Positions 5,296-12,222 of a DNA stretch of 64,000 bases are shown here, in pieces. The stretch covers positions 1 to 64,000 of IMG/VR virus record IMGVR_UViG_3300028610_000426; one strand, written 5' to 3'. Source of the DNA: a virus. The notes beneath the pieces are model-generated. The model was not told the origin of the DNA and ran no database searches. It was given only the letters and a program-made list of their open reading frames with translations. Position numbers and translations under genes: made by a program. Every line of letters begins with the position of its first letter. Position 1 is the first letter of the stretch.

Positions 5296-5751
5296 ATGAA
5301 GAAATTGATGGTGTGGGTATTATTATTGGTTATGGTGATGTTTACAAGTCCAGCGATTGCTGGAGAAATCGATTTGAACTGGGCAGAAGTTACAACAAAT
5401 TGTAACGAAACCCTTATCGGTGATTTGGCTGGTTATATTGTGTGGTGGGGAGTATCACCCCGGCCACCAATGTCATCACCAGTGCAAATGCCAACAGGTG
5501 AAACTGGAGGGTGTGATTATTCTGGATATACTGTCTGGCAATATGATAACTTTGTTGCGCCAGTGGGGACCGGAGCCACGTATACATTGACCGTTCCAGA
5601 ATCTGAAGTGGAAACGTATTATTATGTTGCGGTGACGGCTATTGATACTTATGGAAACCAATCCATATATTCTCCAGAACTTTTTGTCGCCATCCCTCCT
5701 ACGATGGTTCCCCCGTCAAACCCGGCGTCTCTAACGGGTGTGGTTCGATAG
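5296..5751 (+). CDS. Secreted fibronectin-III-like protein, 151 aa
   Basis: An N-terminal signal peptide (charged MKK, hydrophobic core, cleavage near AIA-GE) is followed by a beta-rich module ending YYYVAVTAIDTYGNQS, the classic end of a fibronectin type III domain. It should be exported and may act at the cell surface. ATG follows TGGAGGTAG. After the stop, the -1 frame continues open with a hydrophobic segment and a basic tail, so the true C-terminus may be reached by frameshift or may have been lost. Confidence 0.8.
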   Translation: MKKLMVWVLLLVMVMFTSPAIAGEIDLNWAEVTTNCNETLIGDLAGYIVWWGVSPRPPMSSPVQMPTGETGGCDYSGYTVWQYDNFVAPVGTGATYTLTVPESEVETYYYVAVTAIDTYGNQSIYSPELFVAIPPTMVPPSNPASLTGVVR

Positions 5752-5834
5752 GCTGGTTCGGGTATGTAGTCGGAGCGGGGGGTTTACCGGTATTCCGGCG
5801 CAAAAAGAAAGGAAAGGAAAATGCCGTACATTGA
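5751..5834 (+). other. Out-of-frame C-terminal anchor-like tail after the 5296 gene
   Basis: In the -1 frame relative to the upstream gene, the sequence is open from about 5700 to TGA 5832-5834. It reads NGCGSIGWFGYVVGAGGLPV, then FRRKKKGKE. This Gly/Cys patch, short hydrophobic stretch and Arg/Lys cluster is how C-terminal sorting or anchor tails look. It has no start codon of its own and overlaps the next gene start. Confidence 0.45.
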
Positions 5835-6111
5835 GCCTCAACTTCGGATCAAGATTGATGAAACGATAGATGAGCTTGCCCGTCTTATCAACGGTCCCGG
5901 TCTTCTGAATTATGCTATGACCCGGCTCTGGCATAGACTTCTCAAGGACGGTTCTGTCAGATATACACATCTCCGGAACATTATCGGAGATGTGGTTATG
6001 GCCATGTTGGAACTTTATCGGATGGTGGCCGCTCCGTATGAAGACCAGAAAGGCACGGAAAACGGCTTTATTGGTCTATTGGATGATGAGCATGGTAACT
6101 TTACTGGGTAA
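5821..6111 (+). CDS. Conserved phage protein, 96 aa (DUF6899-like)
   Basis: The pattern MPYIEP, ID..I..L...I, GLLNYAMTRL and ELYRMVAAPYEDQK is one I associate with a small phage family often listed as DUF6899; this is recall, not a search. The protein is helical and of unknown function. ATG follows AAAGGAAAGG. It overlaps the next gene by 20 bases. Confidence 0.8.
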   Translation: MPYIEPQLRIKIDETIDELARLINGPGLLNYAMTRLWHRLLKDGSVRYTHLRNIIGDVVMAMLELYRMVAAPYEDQKGTENGFIGLLDDEHGNFTG

Positions 6112-6310
6112 TAATATTTGTACACAATGCAGGGGACCAATAGGGAACGAAAGGCATTGGTATAGTATTATTGAGCGCTATCTTGTTGAAGAGCGTGATC
6201 CTCTTCCAGTATTTTGCTCTGAGTCTTGCATCCACAAATGGTGTCTGCTTCGGATACCAGATTTTTTAACATGGTTGGAGGTAAGAGAGACGGGGGTGGT
6301 GTTGAGTTGA
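6092..6310 (+). CDS. Zinc-finger small protein, 72 aa
   Basis: CTQC near residue 12 and CSESC near residue 45 form a treble-clef-like four-cysteine set, followed by hydrophobic and Trp-rich sequence. ATG 6092 is the best start because the frame upstream has no SD. The stop TGA overlaps the TTG start of the next gene. Function is unknown. Confidence 0.6.
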   Translation: MVTLLGNNICTQCRGPIGNERHWYSIIERYLVEERDPLPVFCSESCIHKWCLLRIPDFLTWLEVRETGVVLS

Positions 6311-6450
6311 AACATCTGATATACACCTGTGTACATTGTGAGAAAGAGGTAGTCACCCCCGAACCAGTAATTTCACTTCGGGGTGGCGAAGGATGGGAAT
6401 GTCCTGCATGTGGAGGAATTACTATCGTTCAGTTGAACCCGATGAGGTGA
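6307..6450 (+). CDS. Zinc-ribbon small protein, 47 aa
   Basis: CVHC and CPACGG are spaced as a classic zinc ribbon. The likely start is TTG 6307, which overlaps the preceding TGA as TTGA; the in-frame ATG codons upstream lack an SD. Function is unknown. Confidence 0.55.
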   Translation: MKHLIYTCVHCEKEVVTPEPVISLRGGEGWECPACGGITIVQLNPMR

Positions 6451-6453
6451 ATC

Positions 6454-6645
6454 ATGATGGATGATAAAATGGAATATGAGGGAATGATAGCAGAGATGAA
6501 TGCCGGGAAGGTGTTGAGACCACGCACATATGCGGATGAGGCTTGGAATCAAGCCATTGAACGTTCAGTGGGCATTGTTAAACGGTACGAAAAAGGAACC
6601 GGTTTGTTCCAACAGAAAACGGAGGCCCCCGATGGGGATGTATGA
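6454..6645 (+). CDS. Hypothetical protein, 63 aa
   Basis: ATG follows GAGGTG. The product is predicted helical and charged, with no recognised domain. Its 3' end overlaps the next gene by 14 bases. Confidence 0.65.
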   Translation: MMDDKMEYEGMIAEMNAGKVLRPRTYADEAWNQAIERSVGIVKRYEKGTGLFQQKTEAPDGDV

Positions 6646-6940
6646 CAACATACTGGTAGAAGAGGGTGTACCTCTTCCAGAGTTTCCGAAAGATGCACAA
6701 CGAACTTTCCAGACGAAAAGTTTGGATAATCTCCTGACTTTACATCGGATAACCAAGTCCGGACGACTCATGGAAAAGATAGCATGTTCAATTGGATTTA
6801 AGTGGCATGACACTGAATATCATGGTATTATTCGATTTTATACCAATCATGATGTTAAATGGTATGAATACGCCGCCAGATTCACTGATGGTCAATTGGT
6901 GTGTATGGATAAATTGGTTCTTCAAGATTGTGCTTATTGA
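6632..6940 (+). CDS. Hypothetical protein, 102 aa
   Basis: ATG 6632 lies behind ACGGAGG, and the product begins MGMYDNIL, a start often seen in small phage proteins. The remainder is mixed alpha/beta with several aromatic residues. The stop directly abuts tRNA-Ser. No family is assigned. Confidence 0.75.
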   Translation: MGMYDNILVEEGVPLPEFPKDAQRTFQTKSLDNLLTLHRITKSGRLMEKIACSIGFKWHDTEYHGIIRFYTNHDVKWYEYAARFTDGQLVCMDKLVLQDCAY

Positions 6941-7028
6941 GGAAGGGTGGCTGAGTGGTCTAAAGCACTAGGTTGCTAACTTAGAGAGGGTAACACCTCC
7001 GTGGGTCCGAATCCCACTCCTTCCTCCA
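6941..7028 (+). tRNA. tRNA-Ser (GCT)
   Basis: GGAAGGG pairs with TCCTTCC. The anticodon stem is CTAGG/CTTAG with loop TTGCTAA, and the long variable arm is GAGG/CCTC. The T arm is GTGGG-TCCGAAT-CCCAC, with C instead of T in the usual TTC motif. T73 and CCA are encoded. Confidence 0.93.
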
Positions 7029-7033
7029 GTTTT

Positions 7034-7109
7034 GCGCCTATAGCCTAATGGAAAAGGCGGGAGGTTTCTACCCTTCTAAATCGGGGTTCGAATCCCTGTA
7101 GGCGCTCCA
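7034..7109 (+). tRNA. tRNA-Arg (TCT)
   Basis: GCGCCTA pairs with TAGGCGC. The anticodon loop is TTTCTAC in stem GGAGG/CCTTC, and the T arm is GGGG-TTCGAAT-CCCT. T73 and CCA are encoded. It reads AGA/AGG, codons used in several genes here and in the minigene at 23,465. Confidence 0.94.
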
Positions 7110-7110
7110 T

Positions 7111-7186
7111 TGGCCCGTAGCTCAACCGGGGGAGCGTCCCGCTCATAACGGGAAGGGAGTAGGTTCAAGTCCTACCGGGCCAACCA
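7111..7186 (+). tRNA. tRNA with CAT anticodon (elongator Met or Ile2)
   Basis: TGGCCCG pairs with CGGGCCA. The anticodon stem is TCCCG/CGGGA with loop CTCATAA, and the T arm is GTAGG-TTCAAGT-CCTAC. A73 and CCA are encoded. Whether C34 is modified to lysidine, which would make it an AUA-reading Ile tRNA, cannot be seen from DNA. Confidence 0.92.
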
Positions 7187-7193
7187 AAAATTA

Positions 7194-7303
7194 TGCGGAG
7201 TACCGTTCCCTTCGCCTTCAGCATTCCGGATGTAACTGAGGGTGACCATTAAACGGAAGGGTGGTGAAGTCGAGAGGTTCGATTCCTCCGGGATGCCGCA
7301 CCA
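7194..7303 (+). ncRNA. tRNA-like element ending in CCA, abnormal core
   Basis: A T-arm-like hairpin (GAGG-TTCGATT-CCTC) is followed by a strand that pairs over nine bases (GCATTCCGG 7221-7229 with CCGGGATGC 7288-7296). TGCGG (7194-7198) can pair with CCGCA (7296-7300), directly before CCA. About 22 bases are inserted on the 5' side, and CTTCGCC there can pair with GGTGAAG in the core. No anticodon arm is evident. It sits between two ordinary tRNAs. Confidence 0.5.
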
Positions 7304-7306
7304 TAA

Positions 7307-7378
7307 GGGTTGTAGGTCATGGTGACCAAACGGCCTCCAAAGCCGTAGGAGAGGGTTCGATTCCTTCACTTCCCGCCA
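7307..7378 (+). tRNA. tRNA-Trp (CCA), mismatched acceptor stem
   Basis: The anticodon stem ACGGC/GCCGT with loop CTCCAAA, the T arm GAGGG-TTCGATT-CCTTC, G73 and an encoded CCA are all canonical. The acceptor strands GGGTTGT and ACTTCCC leave two adjacent T-T mismatches (positions 4 and 5). It may be a functional but weakened tRNA, or one needing repair or editing. Confidence 0.82.
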
Positions 7379-7394
7379 GATATAAGGAGGCAGA

Positions 7395-7589
7395 ATGAAA
7401 AAGTTCGGTGGGCTTCTTTACAATATTTATTATGGCAGACCTAAGATCAGTATTTGTAATTGTGATTGTAAACGTTGTAGAGACACTGGGGTTAAATATA
7501 TGCCTTCAGATAGTACCTTTGAATTTTGTGATTATTGCGATAAAGGACCGTTGATTAAAAGAGTTATAAAGGAGACACGCAATGCCTAA
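7395..7589 (+). CDS. Cysteine-rich zinc-binding protein, 64 aa
   Basis: Cys pairs (CNCDCKRC and CDYC) resemble a DnaJ-type or rubredoxin-like zinc site. ATG follows AAGGAGG. The 3' end overlaps the next gene by eight bases. Function is unknown. Confidence 0.75.
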   Translation: MKKFGGLLYNIYYGRPKISICNCDCKRCRDTGVKYMPSDSTFEFCDYCDKGPLIKRVIKETRNA

Positions 7590-7731
7590 CTGTACTTCAT
7601 GTGGTCAACCGATTCCAGAGGGTCAGGGTAGTTCCTGTTCCATGTGTTACGGAGATGTAGCGCATGGAACAGATGGATATTATCAGGATTATATGGATAG
7701 GTGCCGGGAACAGGAACAGGAACAGGAGTGA
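7582..7731 (+). CDS. Zinc-ribbon small protein, 49 aa
   Basis: CTSC and CSMC make a four-cysteine ribbon, followed by an acidic tail of repeated Glu-Gln. ATG 7582 follows AAAGGAGACACGC. Function is unknown. Confidence 0.65.
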   Translation: MPNCTSCGQPIPEGQGSSCSMCYGDVAHGTDGYYQDYMDRCREQEQEQE

Positions 7732-7735
7732 GATA

Positions 7736-8104
7736 TTGGGTTGTCAGTATTGTGGAGCTAAAATAATAATTAAAGATGGGACATTTCTTGGGTTTACAAA
7801 ACTCAGAGTGCCTGTGTTAACCGCTGTTTGTACAAAGGGGCATAAGTTACAAATACAGTTACAAGTAATAAACAATATGAGAATGATTAAAGCTGAATCA
7901 TTCCCACCAAAACATGGGGAGTGGTTTAAAAACAAAACATTATTTCTTGGGTGTCCTATTTGTTTAAAGTTAATATCTATTGGTGATACTCATTTGATTG
8001 ATAATAAGGGTAAAGTTACGCCCAGTATAATCTGTCCTCATGGGTGTGGCTGGCACACATTTATAACTTTAGATGGGTATGAGATAACAGAGAGTGAAAA
8101 ATGA
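7736..8104 (+). CDS. Double zinc-ribbon protein, 122 aa
   Basis: CQYCGA near the start and CPICLK plus CPHGCGW later suggest two zinc modules. The best start is TTG 7736, seven bases after AGGAG; the longer frame upstream overlaps the preceding gene without an SD. Stop and next start overlap as ATGA. Function is unknown. Confidence 0.65.
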   Translation: MGCQYCGAKIIIKDGTFLGFTKLRVPVLTAVCTKGHKLQIQLQVINNMRMIKAESFPPKHGEWFKNKTLFLGCPICLKLISIGDTHLIDNKGKVTPSIICPHGCGWHTFITLDGYEITESEK

Positions 8105-8478
8105 GATTCAATGAGGCTGTCCAAGAGTTCAATGACTGGATGATAACCATTCCAAAGAAGGTAAATTGGGATGAGTATATTCAGGAACTGGAAGACGCTC
8201 ATGCCAACGGGGATGTTGCCAACTTCCGTGTTGCGAATTTCCCGAAGAAAATGCGGCCGGGGGATAAGTGTTATATCGTTCATGATGGAGAGATGAAGGG
8301 ATGGACAGAGGTCAAGGCTATGAAACATTGGCCAGAAGGTTTTGAATGTTCTTCTACTGGACAGGAGTGGCCGCCGGGGAAATATATTCAACGATCCTGT
8401 GAATTCCATGCGATTGATTCTCCACCGAAAATAACTGGGTTTCAAGGAGTCAGGAGAAAAACTGATGGGATGGGGTAA
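8101..8478 (+). CDS. PUA/ASCH-like domain protein, 125 aa
   Basis: The segment from about residue 50 (GDKCYIVHDGEMKGW, then WPPGKYIQR and a C-terminal F-x-G strand) has the layout of ASCH/PUA-like RNA-binding folds found in phage proteins. The assignment is by pattern only. The start overlaps the previous stop (ATGA). Confidence 0.65.
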   Translation: MRFNEAVQEFNDWMITIPKKVNWDEYIQELEDAHANGDVANFRVANFPKKMRPGDKCYIVHDGEMKGWTEVKAMKHWPEGFECSSTGQEWPPGKYIQRSCEFHAIDSPPKITGFQGVRRKTDGMG

Positions 8479-8881
8479 TTGTGGGATCGATTCACAGGGC
8501 AGGATGATTGGTTACAGCTTTACAGCTATCTGTGACCACCCTGACTGTGAAAAGGTGATAGATAGGGGTCTAGCCTACGTCTGCGGAGATATGCACGGAG
8601 AGGACATCTATTCGTGTGAGAAGTATTACTGTGATGATCACAGGAGGGTTTACGTAGAAGATAACGAGTCTGATATTTGTTATCTGGTATGTGATGACTG
8701 TGAAGAGGGATTCAAGGATGTACATTCCGGGATGGAGTGGGATGATATGGAGGGGTGTTGGCGGCCAGAAGGAAGCAAATCATGTGGTTGTAAAGAAGAC
8801 TGTCCCATGGAATGTAAAGGGGAATGCGGCTGTAAGAATTGTAGAAGGAAGTGGGCAATGTTTCAGGCTACCAGAGGATAA
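8465..8881 (+). CDS. Cysteine-rich protein, 138 aa
   Basis: About 20 cysteines in pairs (CDHPDC, CDDC, CGCKEDC, CKGECGCKNC) indicate several zinc sites. The C-terminal CxC-rich block resembles the end of the 18,809 protein (CAGECGCKSC), so the two may be paralogues. Function is unknown. Confidence 0.75.
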   Translation: MGWGNCGIDSQGRMIGYSFTAICDHPDCEKVIDRGLAYVCGDMHGEDIYSCEKYYCDDHRRVYVEDNESDICYLVCDDCEEGFKDVHSGMEWDDMEGCWRPEGSKSCGCKEDCPMECKGECGCKNCRRKWAMFQATRG

Positions 8882-8890
8882 GGAGTTATC

Positions 8891-9346
8891 ATGACATTAA
8901 CAACAGACCCGAATGATCCACGGTTGAAAAAAGGTGTGGGTTCTGAAGAAGGTGGACAAGACGAAGTTCATTTGGTCTTATCCAAAAAAGAAAGAGCCAA
9001 GGGTTTTATTCGCCCTTTGCGTCATTCATATATTCATTCTGGAAAACAACCAAAATATTCTCTTCGTGATCTTGATGAGGATGAATTGGAACGACACAAA
9101 GGATGTGGGTATGTTAAATATGAAGAATACCCTGAAAGTGAATCCCCGATTTGTGGAAGGTTCTGGACACAAAAAGGCTTGGATAAGATGAATGGATGTG
9201 GTACTATAACAAAAATGACCTCAGAACTTGCCGAAACTCATGCAAGAGACCCTAAATTTTATGGGGGCACTTATTGTGTGGGGTGTCAAGAATATTTATC
9301 AGTAGAAGAATTTAAGTGGCTGGATGGTGAAGGGATGGGAACATAA
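8891..9346 (+). CDS. Conserved phage protein with zinc motif, 151 aa
   Basis: The features FIRPLRHSYIH, GCGTITKMTSELAETHARDP and FYGGTYCVGCQEYLSVEEFKW form a pattern I recognise from many uncharacterised phage proteins, with cysteines probably binding zinc. ATG follows AAGGAG. Function is unknown. Confidence 0.8.
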   Translation: MTLTTDPNDPRLKKGVGSEEGGQDEVHLVLSKKERAKGFIRPLRHSYIHSGKQPKYSLRDLDEDELERHKGCGYVKYEEYPESESPICGRFWTQKGLDKMNGCGTITKMTSELAETHARDPKFYGGTYCVGCQEYLSVEEFKWLDGEGMGT

Positions 9347-9347
9347 T

Positions 9348-9593
9348 ATGAACAAATCATGTGAATGTTGTGAAAAGGTATTAGGGCTTTGGTATCGTCA
9401 GGAATTAAATGTGTGGTTATGTTATCGATGTTTTATGATAACTCGTGTTGCTCCTATAACATATAAGGATTTATTGTGGGCTATCGATCAACTTCATACT
9501 CACCCAATGATGGAAAACAGTTATAATATTCCACGGGATCATGTGATTGTTGATAAAGATGAGTTTTTTAAAGTGAAATATCATGGGCGGTAG
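9348..9593 (+). CDS. Zinc-finger small protein, 81 aa
   Basis: CECC and CYRC form a four-cysteine site in the first third. ATG 9348 lies just after the previous stop; the longer form from 9324 lacks an SD. Function is unknown. Confidence 0.65.
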   Translation: MNKSCECCEKVLGLWYRQELNVWLCYRCFMITRVAPITYKDLLWAIDQLHTHPMMENSYNIPRDHVIVDKDEFFKVKYHGR

Positions 9594-9595
9594 AA

Positions 9596-9874
9596 ATGAT
9601 TAACTTTATACAAATGGATGAAGACACTCAAGTAACTTTCATTCTTTTGGAAGAGGATGGGGTTTTTGCGGCACAGGGTCTTCAGAGAGATATTGTCGGA
9701 CAAGGTGATACTCCTGAAGAAGCCTTTGAAGATTTTTCGAAAACATATGATGCTGAGATGAGGTTATTGGGAAGAGAACGTTTTTTGAAAATCCCCCCTG
9801 CTCCGGAGTATTATCAAAATTTGGCAAAGAAGGGGGTTGGGTTTGAGTGTATTCATAAAATTGATGAGAGATGA
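9596..9874 (+). CDS. HicB-like antitoxin-fold protein, 92 aa
   Basis: Residues 10-55 (VTFILLEEDGVFAAQGLQ, then GQGDTPEEAFEDFSK) follow the HicB partial RNase H fold: two strands with a charged turn, then a helix starting T-P-E-E-A. No HicA toxin gene is adjacent, so a stand-alone role is likely. The name is a fold-level guess. Confidence 0.65.
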   Translation: MINFIQMDEDTQVTFILLEEDGVFAAQGLQRDIVGQGDTPEEAFEDFSKTYDAEMRLLGRERFLKIPPAPEYYQNLAKKGVGFECIHKIDER

Positions 9875-9904
9875 TTTATTCGGTGGATATGTTATAATAT
9901 ATAT

Positions 9905-9978
9905 GGGGGTATAGCTTAGTGGCAAAGCAGTGGGCTTTTAACCCTCTGACTGGAGTTCGATTCTCTGTGCCCCTACCA
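9905..9978 (+). tRNA. tRNA-Lys (TTT)
   Basis: GGGGGTA pairs with TGCCCCT with wobbles. The anticodon loop is CTTTTAA in stem GTGGG/CCCTC with one T-T mismatch, and the T arm is TGGAG-TTCGATT-CTCTG. A73 and CCA are encoded. Confidence 0.9.
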
Positions 9979-9997
9979 AATAATATCGGAGGTTTTG

Positions 9998-10147
9998 ATG
10001 ACCTTATTAGAGGCGGCAGAATCATTAAGCGACATCCTTCATGAAATTGAGGCTTCTGGGGTTGAATTAACTAAGAGCCAAGACTTGAGATGGTTTGATG
10101 CTTCGATGGTTATCAATACTGCCCATGCTACGAAAAACACAGTTTAG
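9998..10147 (+). CDS. Hypothetical protein, 49 aa
   Basis: ATG 9998 follows CGGAGG at good spacing. The small acidic product (MTLLEAAESLSDILHEIE) is predicted helical. Its stop TAG shares its G with the first base of tRNA-Gly. No family is known. Confidence 0.6.
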   Translation: MTLLEAAESLSDILHEIEASGVELTKSQDLRWFDASMVINTAHATKNTV

Positions 10148-10222
10148 CGGGTATGGCCAAGCGGCTAAGGCGAGAGGCTTCCACCCTCTTATGCGAGAGT
10201 TCGAATCTCTCTATCCGCTCCA
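10147..10222 (+). tRNA. tRNA-Gly (TCC)
   Basis: GCGGGTA pairs with TATCCGC. The anticodon stem is AGAGG/CCTCT with loop CTTCCAC, and the T arm is GAGAG-TTCGAAT-CTCTC. T73 and CCA are encoded. Confidence 0.95.
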
Positions 10223-10235
10223 TTTTTTATACAGC

Positions 10236-10275
10236 CATACAAGAATTTGTATTGATGTATACAAGTTCTTGTATG
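10236..10275 (+). repeat. Inverted repeat between tRNA-Gly and tRNA-Arg
   Basis: CATACAAGAA (10236-10245) and TTCTTGTATG (10266-10275) are perfect inverse copies, with further TATACAA copies inside and after. It could fold as a hairpin in the tRNA precursor or act as a protein-binding site. No T-run follows. Confidence 0.55.
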
Positions 10276-10286
10276 AAAATATACAA

Positions 10287-10363
10287 GCCTCCGTTGCGTA
10301 ATGGAGAACGCATCTGGCTACGAACCAGACGGAATGCAAGTTCGAATCTTGCCGGGGGCTCCA
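10287..10363 (+). tRNA. tRNA-Arg (ACG)
   Basis: GCCTCCG pairs with CGGGGGC with one wobble. The anticodon stem is TCTGG/CCAGA with loop CTACGAA, and the T arm is GCAAG-TTCGAAT-CTTGC. T73 and CCA are encoded. A34 would need deamination to inosine by the host TadA. Confidence 0.94.
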
Positions 10364-10381
10364 TTTTTGAAAGGATATGTT

Positions 10382-10963
10382 ATGATAGGTAGACTAATAA
10401 TGTTCGGAGTTTTAGGGGTTATGGTTTGGAAGGTTCCCATCATTCTGGCCATAGTGGTTCTGTTTTTCCTTGGGGTGAATCTTGCTCACGGTAAGTCTGA
10501 GTGGCCCAAGGATTATTACCGGAAATCAAAAGCACCCGTTACATGGAAGCAGAAAATTAATCCGTGGTGGTGGATGCTTAACGATGATGACCCTGTGTAC
10601 GCCATTCCCGCCGATGGAACGCCAGTAAAAAATGACTGGTTCCATCCGACGTGGCCCCAGTGGTTTCGAAAAATTGCGTGGGGATGGAGGAACCCAACCT
10701 GTAATCTTGACAGGTACGTCCTTGGGTTCTGGGACAAACGGGATTGGTGGACAAGGGAACGAGGAGATAACCGGGGCTGGACAGGAGAGGATTGGAACGG
10801 GAAGGATACCATGTGGCCTCTACCCGGAGAACGGTGGGCTATCGCTCTTCCATTCATCAGTTTTCAAACCGCAAGGAACAAGAAGGGAAAGTATTGGGAG
10901 TTCTATCTGGGATGGAAACCGAACAGTGAATTTGCGTTAGGGTGCTTCAGGAGAAAGGGATAA
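10382..10963 (+). CDS. Membrane-anchored conserved phage protein, 193 aa
   Basis: One or two N-terminal hydrophobic segments (residues 5-35) precede a soluble part rich in Trp, Pro and Arg (NPWWWMLNDDDP, FRKIAWGWRNPTCN, CFRRKG). I have seen this architecture in uncharacterised phage proteins (DUF7338-like, uncertain). ATG 10382 follows AAAGGATATG. It likely sits in the inner membrane. Its stop overlaps the next ATG. Confidence 0.75.
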   Translation: MIGRLIMFGVLGVMVWKVPIILAIVVLFFLGVNLAHGKSEWPKDYYRKSKAPVTWKQKINPWWWMLNDDDPVYAIPADGTPVKNDWFHPTWPQWFRKIAWGWRNPTCNLDRYVLGFWDKRDWWTRERGDNRGWTGEDWNGKDTMWPLPGERWAIALPFISFQTARNKKGKYWEFYLGWKPNSEFALGCFRRKG

Positions 10964-11127
10964 TGTCTAAACAAAAAATAATAGAAATGGAGGAAGTTCT
11001 TAGGGAGATTATTAATCGTCCTCAATGGTTGGGACAGTTGATAGCCGCTAAGTATTTAAGAGGGGAAGATTGGAAAAGTCATTCTGAGGAAATACAATTG
11101 AAAAACAAACCATTGGAGAAATCATAA
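10963..11127 (+). CDS. Hypothetical protein, 54 aa
   Basis: Small charged helical protein whose ATG 10963 overlaps the previous TAA, with AGGAGAAAGG upstream. It ends at the first base of the dCMP deaminase gene. Function is unknown. Confidence 0.7.
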   Translation: MSKQKIIEMEEVLREIINRPQWLGQLIAAKYLRGEDWKSHSEEIQLKNKPLEKS

Positions 11128-11732
11128 TGCATACAGTAGTTTATGGACCGGGACCAGATGGAGATTATGGTGCTAAACGGGCAGAACGGGCACGGCTGAA
11201 GCAAGTACGGTGGGATGGGTATTTCCTGCGTGTGGCCGATGCTGTGGGTAGTAATTCCCAGTGTCTCTCCCGGAAAATTGGAGCAGTGCTGACCCGTGAC
11301 AAGTCCATTGTTTCAACTGGGTATAATGGTCCCCCAGTCGGAGTTCCAGTTTGTTCGGAACGGTATCATATTGACCCCATGGTTGAAAATAAGGTCTGTG
11401 AGATGGACTACGGTCCTGATCCAGATGATCTAATATGTCCCAGATACTTCTTTGGTTTCAAGTCCGGGGAAGGTCTTGAATACTGTGTAGCCGGACATGC
11501 TGAAAGAAATTCACTTATTCAAGCGGCTAAAAATGGTAGCGCAACTTTAGATACCACGATGTATATAAATTGCCCGGTTCCCTGTAAGGATTGTTTGATT
11601 GAGATCATCAACGCAGGGGTATCGGAGGTTGTCTGCACCACGATGGATTATTATGATGAAGCGTCCAAGTATTTGATCACGAATAGTGACTTGGCCGTCA
11701 GAACTTTCGAAAAGGAGGTAATGGAGGGGTGA
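11127..11732 (+). CDS. dCMP deaminase, 201 aa
   Basis: Deaminates dCMP to dUMP, feeding the ThyX thymidylate synthase encoded at 43,731. The zinc site is HAERN (His124, Glu126) and PCKDC (Cys153, Cys156), the standard cytidine/deoxycytidylate deaminase signature. An insertion with extra cysteines between residues 75 and 105 resembles the additional zinc region of T4-type enzymes. The length fits phage dCMP deaminases. ATG follows ATTGGAGAAATC. Confidence 0.92.
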   Translation: MHTVVYGPGPDGDYGAKRAERARLKQVRWDGYFLRVADAVGSNSQCLSRKIGAVLTRDKSIVSTGYNGPPVGVPVCSERYHIDPMVENKVCEMDYGPDPDDLICPRYFFGFKSGEGLEYCVAGHAERNSLIQAAKNGSATLDTTMYINCPVPCKDCLIEIINAGVSEVVCTTMDYYDEASKYLITNSDLAVRTFEKEVMEG

Positions 11733-11768
11733 TATTACCCTATTTAGACATTTCATTACCCCATTAAT

Positions 11769-11843
11769 GGTGGCCGTAACTCAATGGTAGAGTGTCCGGC
11801 TGTGACCCGGATGATTCCAGTTCAACTCTGGACGGTTACCCCA
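11769..11843 (+). tRNA. tRNA-His (GTG)
   Basis: GTGGCCG (11770-11776) pairs with CGGTTAC. A genomic G lies at position -1 (11769), opposite C73, the tRNA-His identity pair. The anticodon stem is TCCGG/CCGGA with loop CTGTGAC, and the T arm is TCCAG-TTCAACT-CTGGA. CCA is encoded. Confidence 0.95.
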
Positions 11844-11846
11844 ATT

Positions 11847-11921
11847 GGCTCAGTGGACCATTGGTAGGTCGCTTGCCTGTCGAGCAAGTGTATGAGGGTT
11901 CAATTCCCTTCTGAGTCGCCA
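11847..11921 (+). tRNA. tRNA-Asp (GTC)
   Basis: GGCTCAG pairs with CTGAGTC with one wobble. The anticodon stem is CTTGC/GCAAG with loop CTGTCGA, and the T arm is GAGGG-TTCAATT-CCCTT. G73, normal for Asp, and CCA are encoded. Confidence 0.95.
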
Positions 11922-11992
11922 AAATATAATGTCGCTTTTATAGGACATAAGCTATAGAATAGTTGCTTAATGCACAATAAAAGTATCATTAT

Positions 11993-12070
11993 GCGCCTCT
12001 ATGCTAATTGGCAATCGCAAACAGACTTAAAATCTGTTGACTCCCGGTTCGACTCCGGGGAGGCGTACCA
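11993..12070 (+). tRNA. tRNA-Leu (TAA), short variable loop
   Basis: GCGCCTC pairs with GAGGCGT. The anticodon stem is ACAGA/TCTGT with loop CTTAAAA, and the T arm is CCCGG-TTCGACT-CCGGG. A73 and CCA are encoded. The variable loop is about five bases instead of the long arm of bacterial tRNA-Leu. Confidence 0.93.
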
Positions 12071-12073
12071 TAA

Positions 12074-12149
12074 GGGGGTGTGGCCCAACGGCAGAGGCAT
12101 TGGGTTCAAAACTCAAGAGTTGCTGGTTCGAATCCAGCCACCCCTACCA
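12074..12149 (+). tRNA. tRNA-Leu (CAA), short variable loop
   Basis: GGGGGTG pairs with CACCCCT. The anticodon stem is TTGGG/CTCAA with loop TTCAAAA, and the T arm is GCTGG-TTCGAAT-CCAGC. A73 and CCA are encoded. The short variable loop is shared with the other two Leu tRNAs here. Confidence 0.93.
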
Positions 12150-12150
12150 C

Positions 12151-12179
12151 TTGACAATAATTGCTGTAAGACCTAGTTT
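12151..12179 (+). promoter_or_regulatory. Possible sigma70-like promoter after tRNA-Leu(CAA)
   Basis: TTGACA (12151-12156), a 17-base spacer and TAGTTT (12174-12179). The -35 is perfect but the -10 is weak. It would drive the 12,276 small gene and tRNA-Phe. Confidence 0.4.
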
Positions 12180-12222
12180 TACTGGTACTTACTGCGAATG
12201 ATGTCAAAAGATAATGAGTAAC

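Noticed and set aside
9596-9874. Complete HicAB toxin-antitoxin pair
   Set aside because: Only a HicB-like fold is present; neither neighbour has the small basic HicA toxin pattern.
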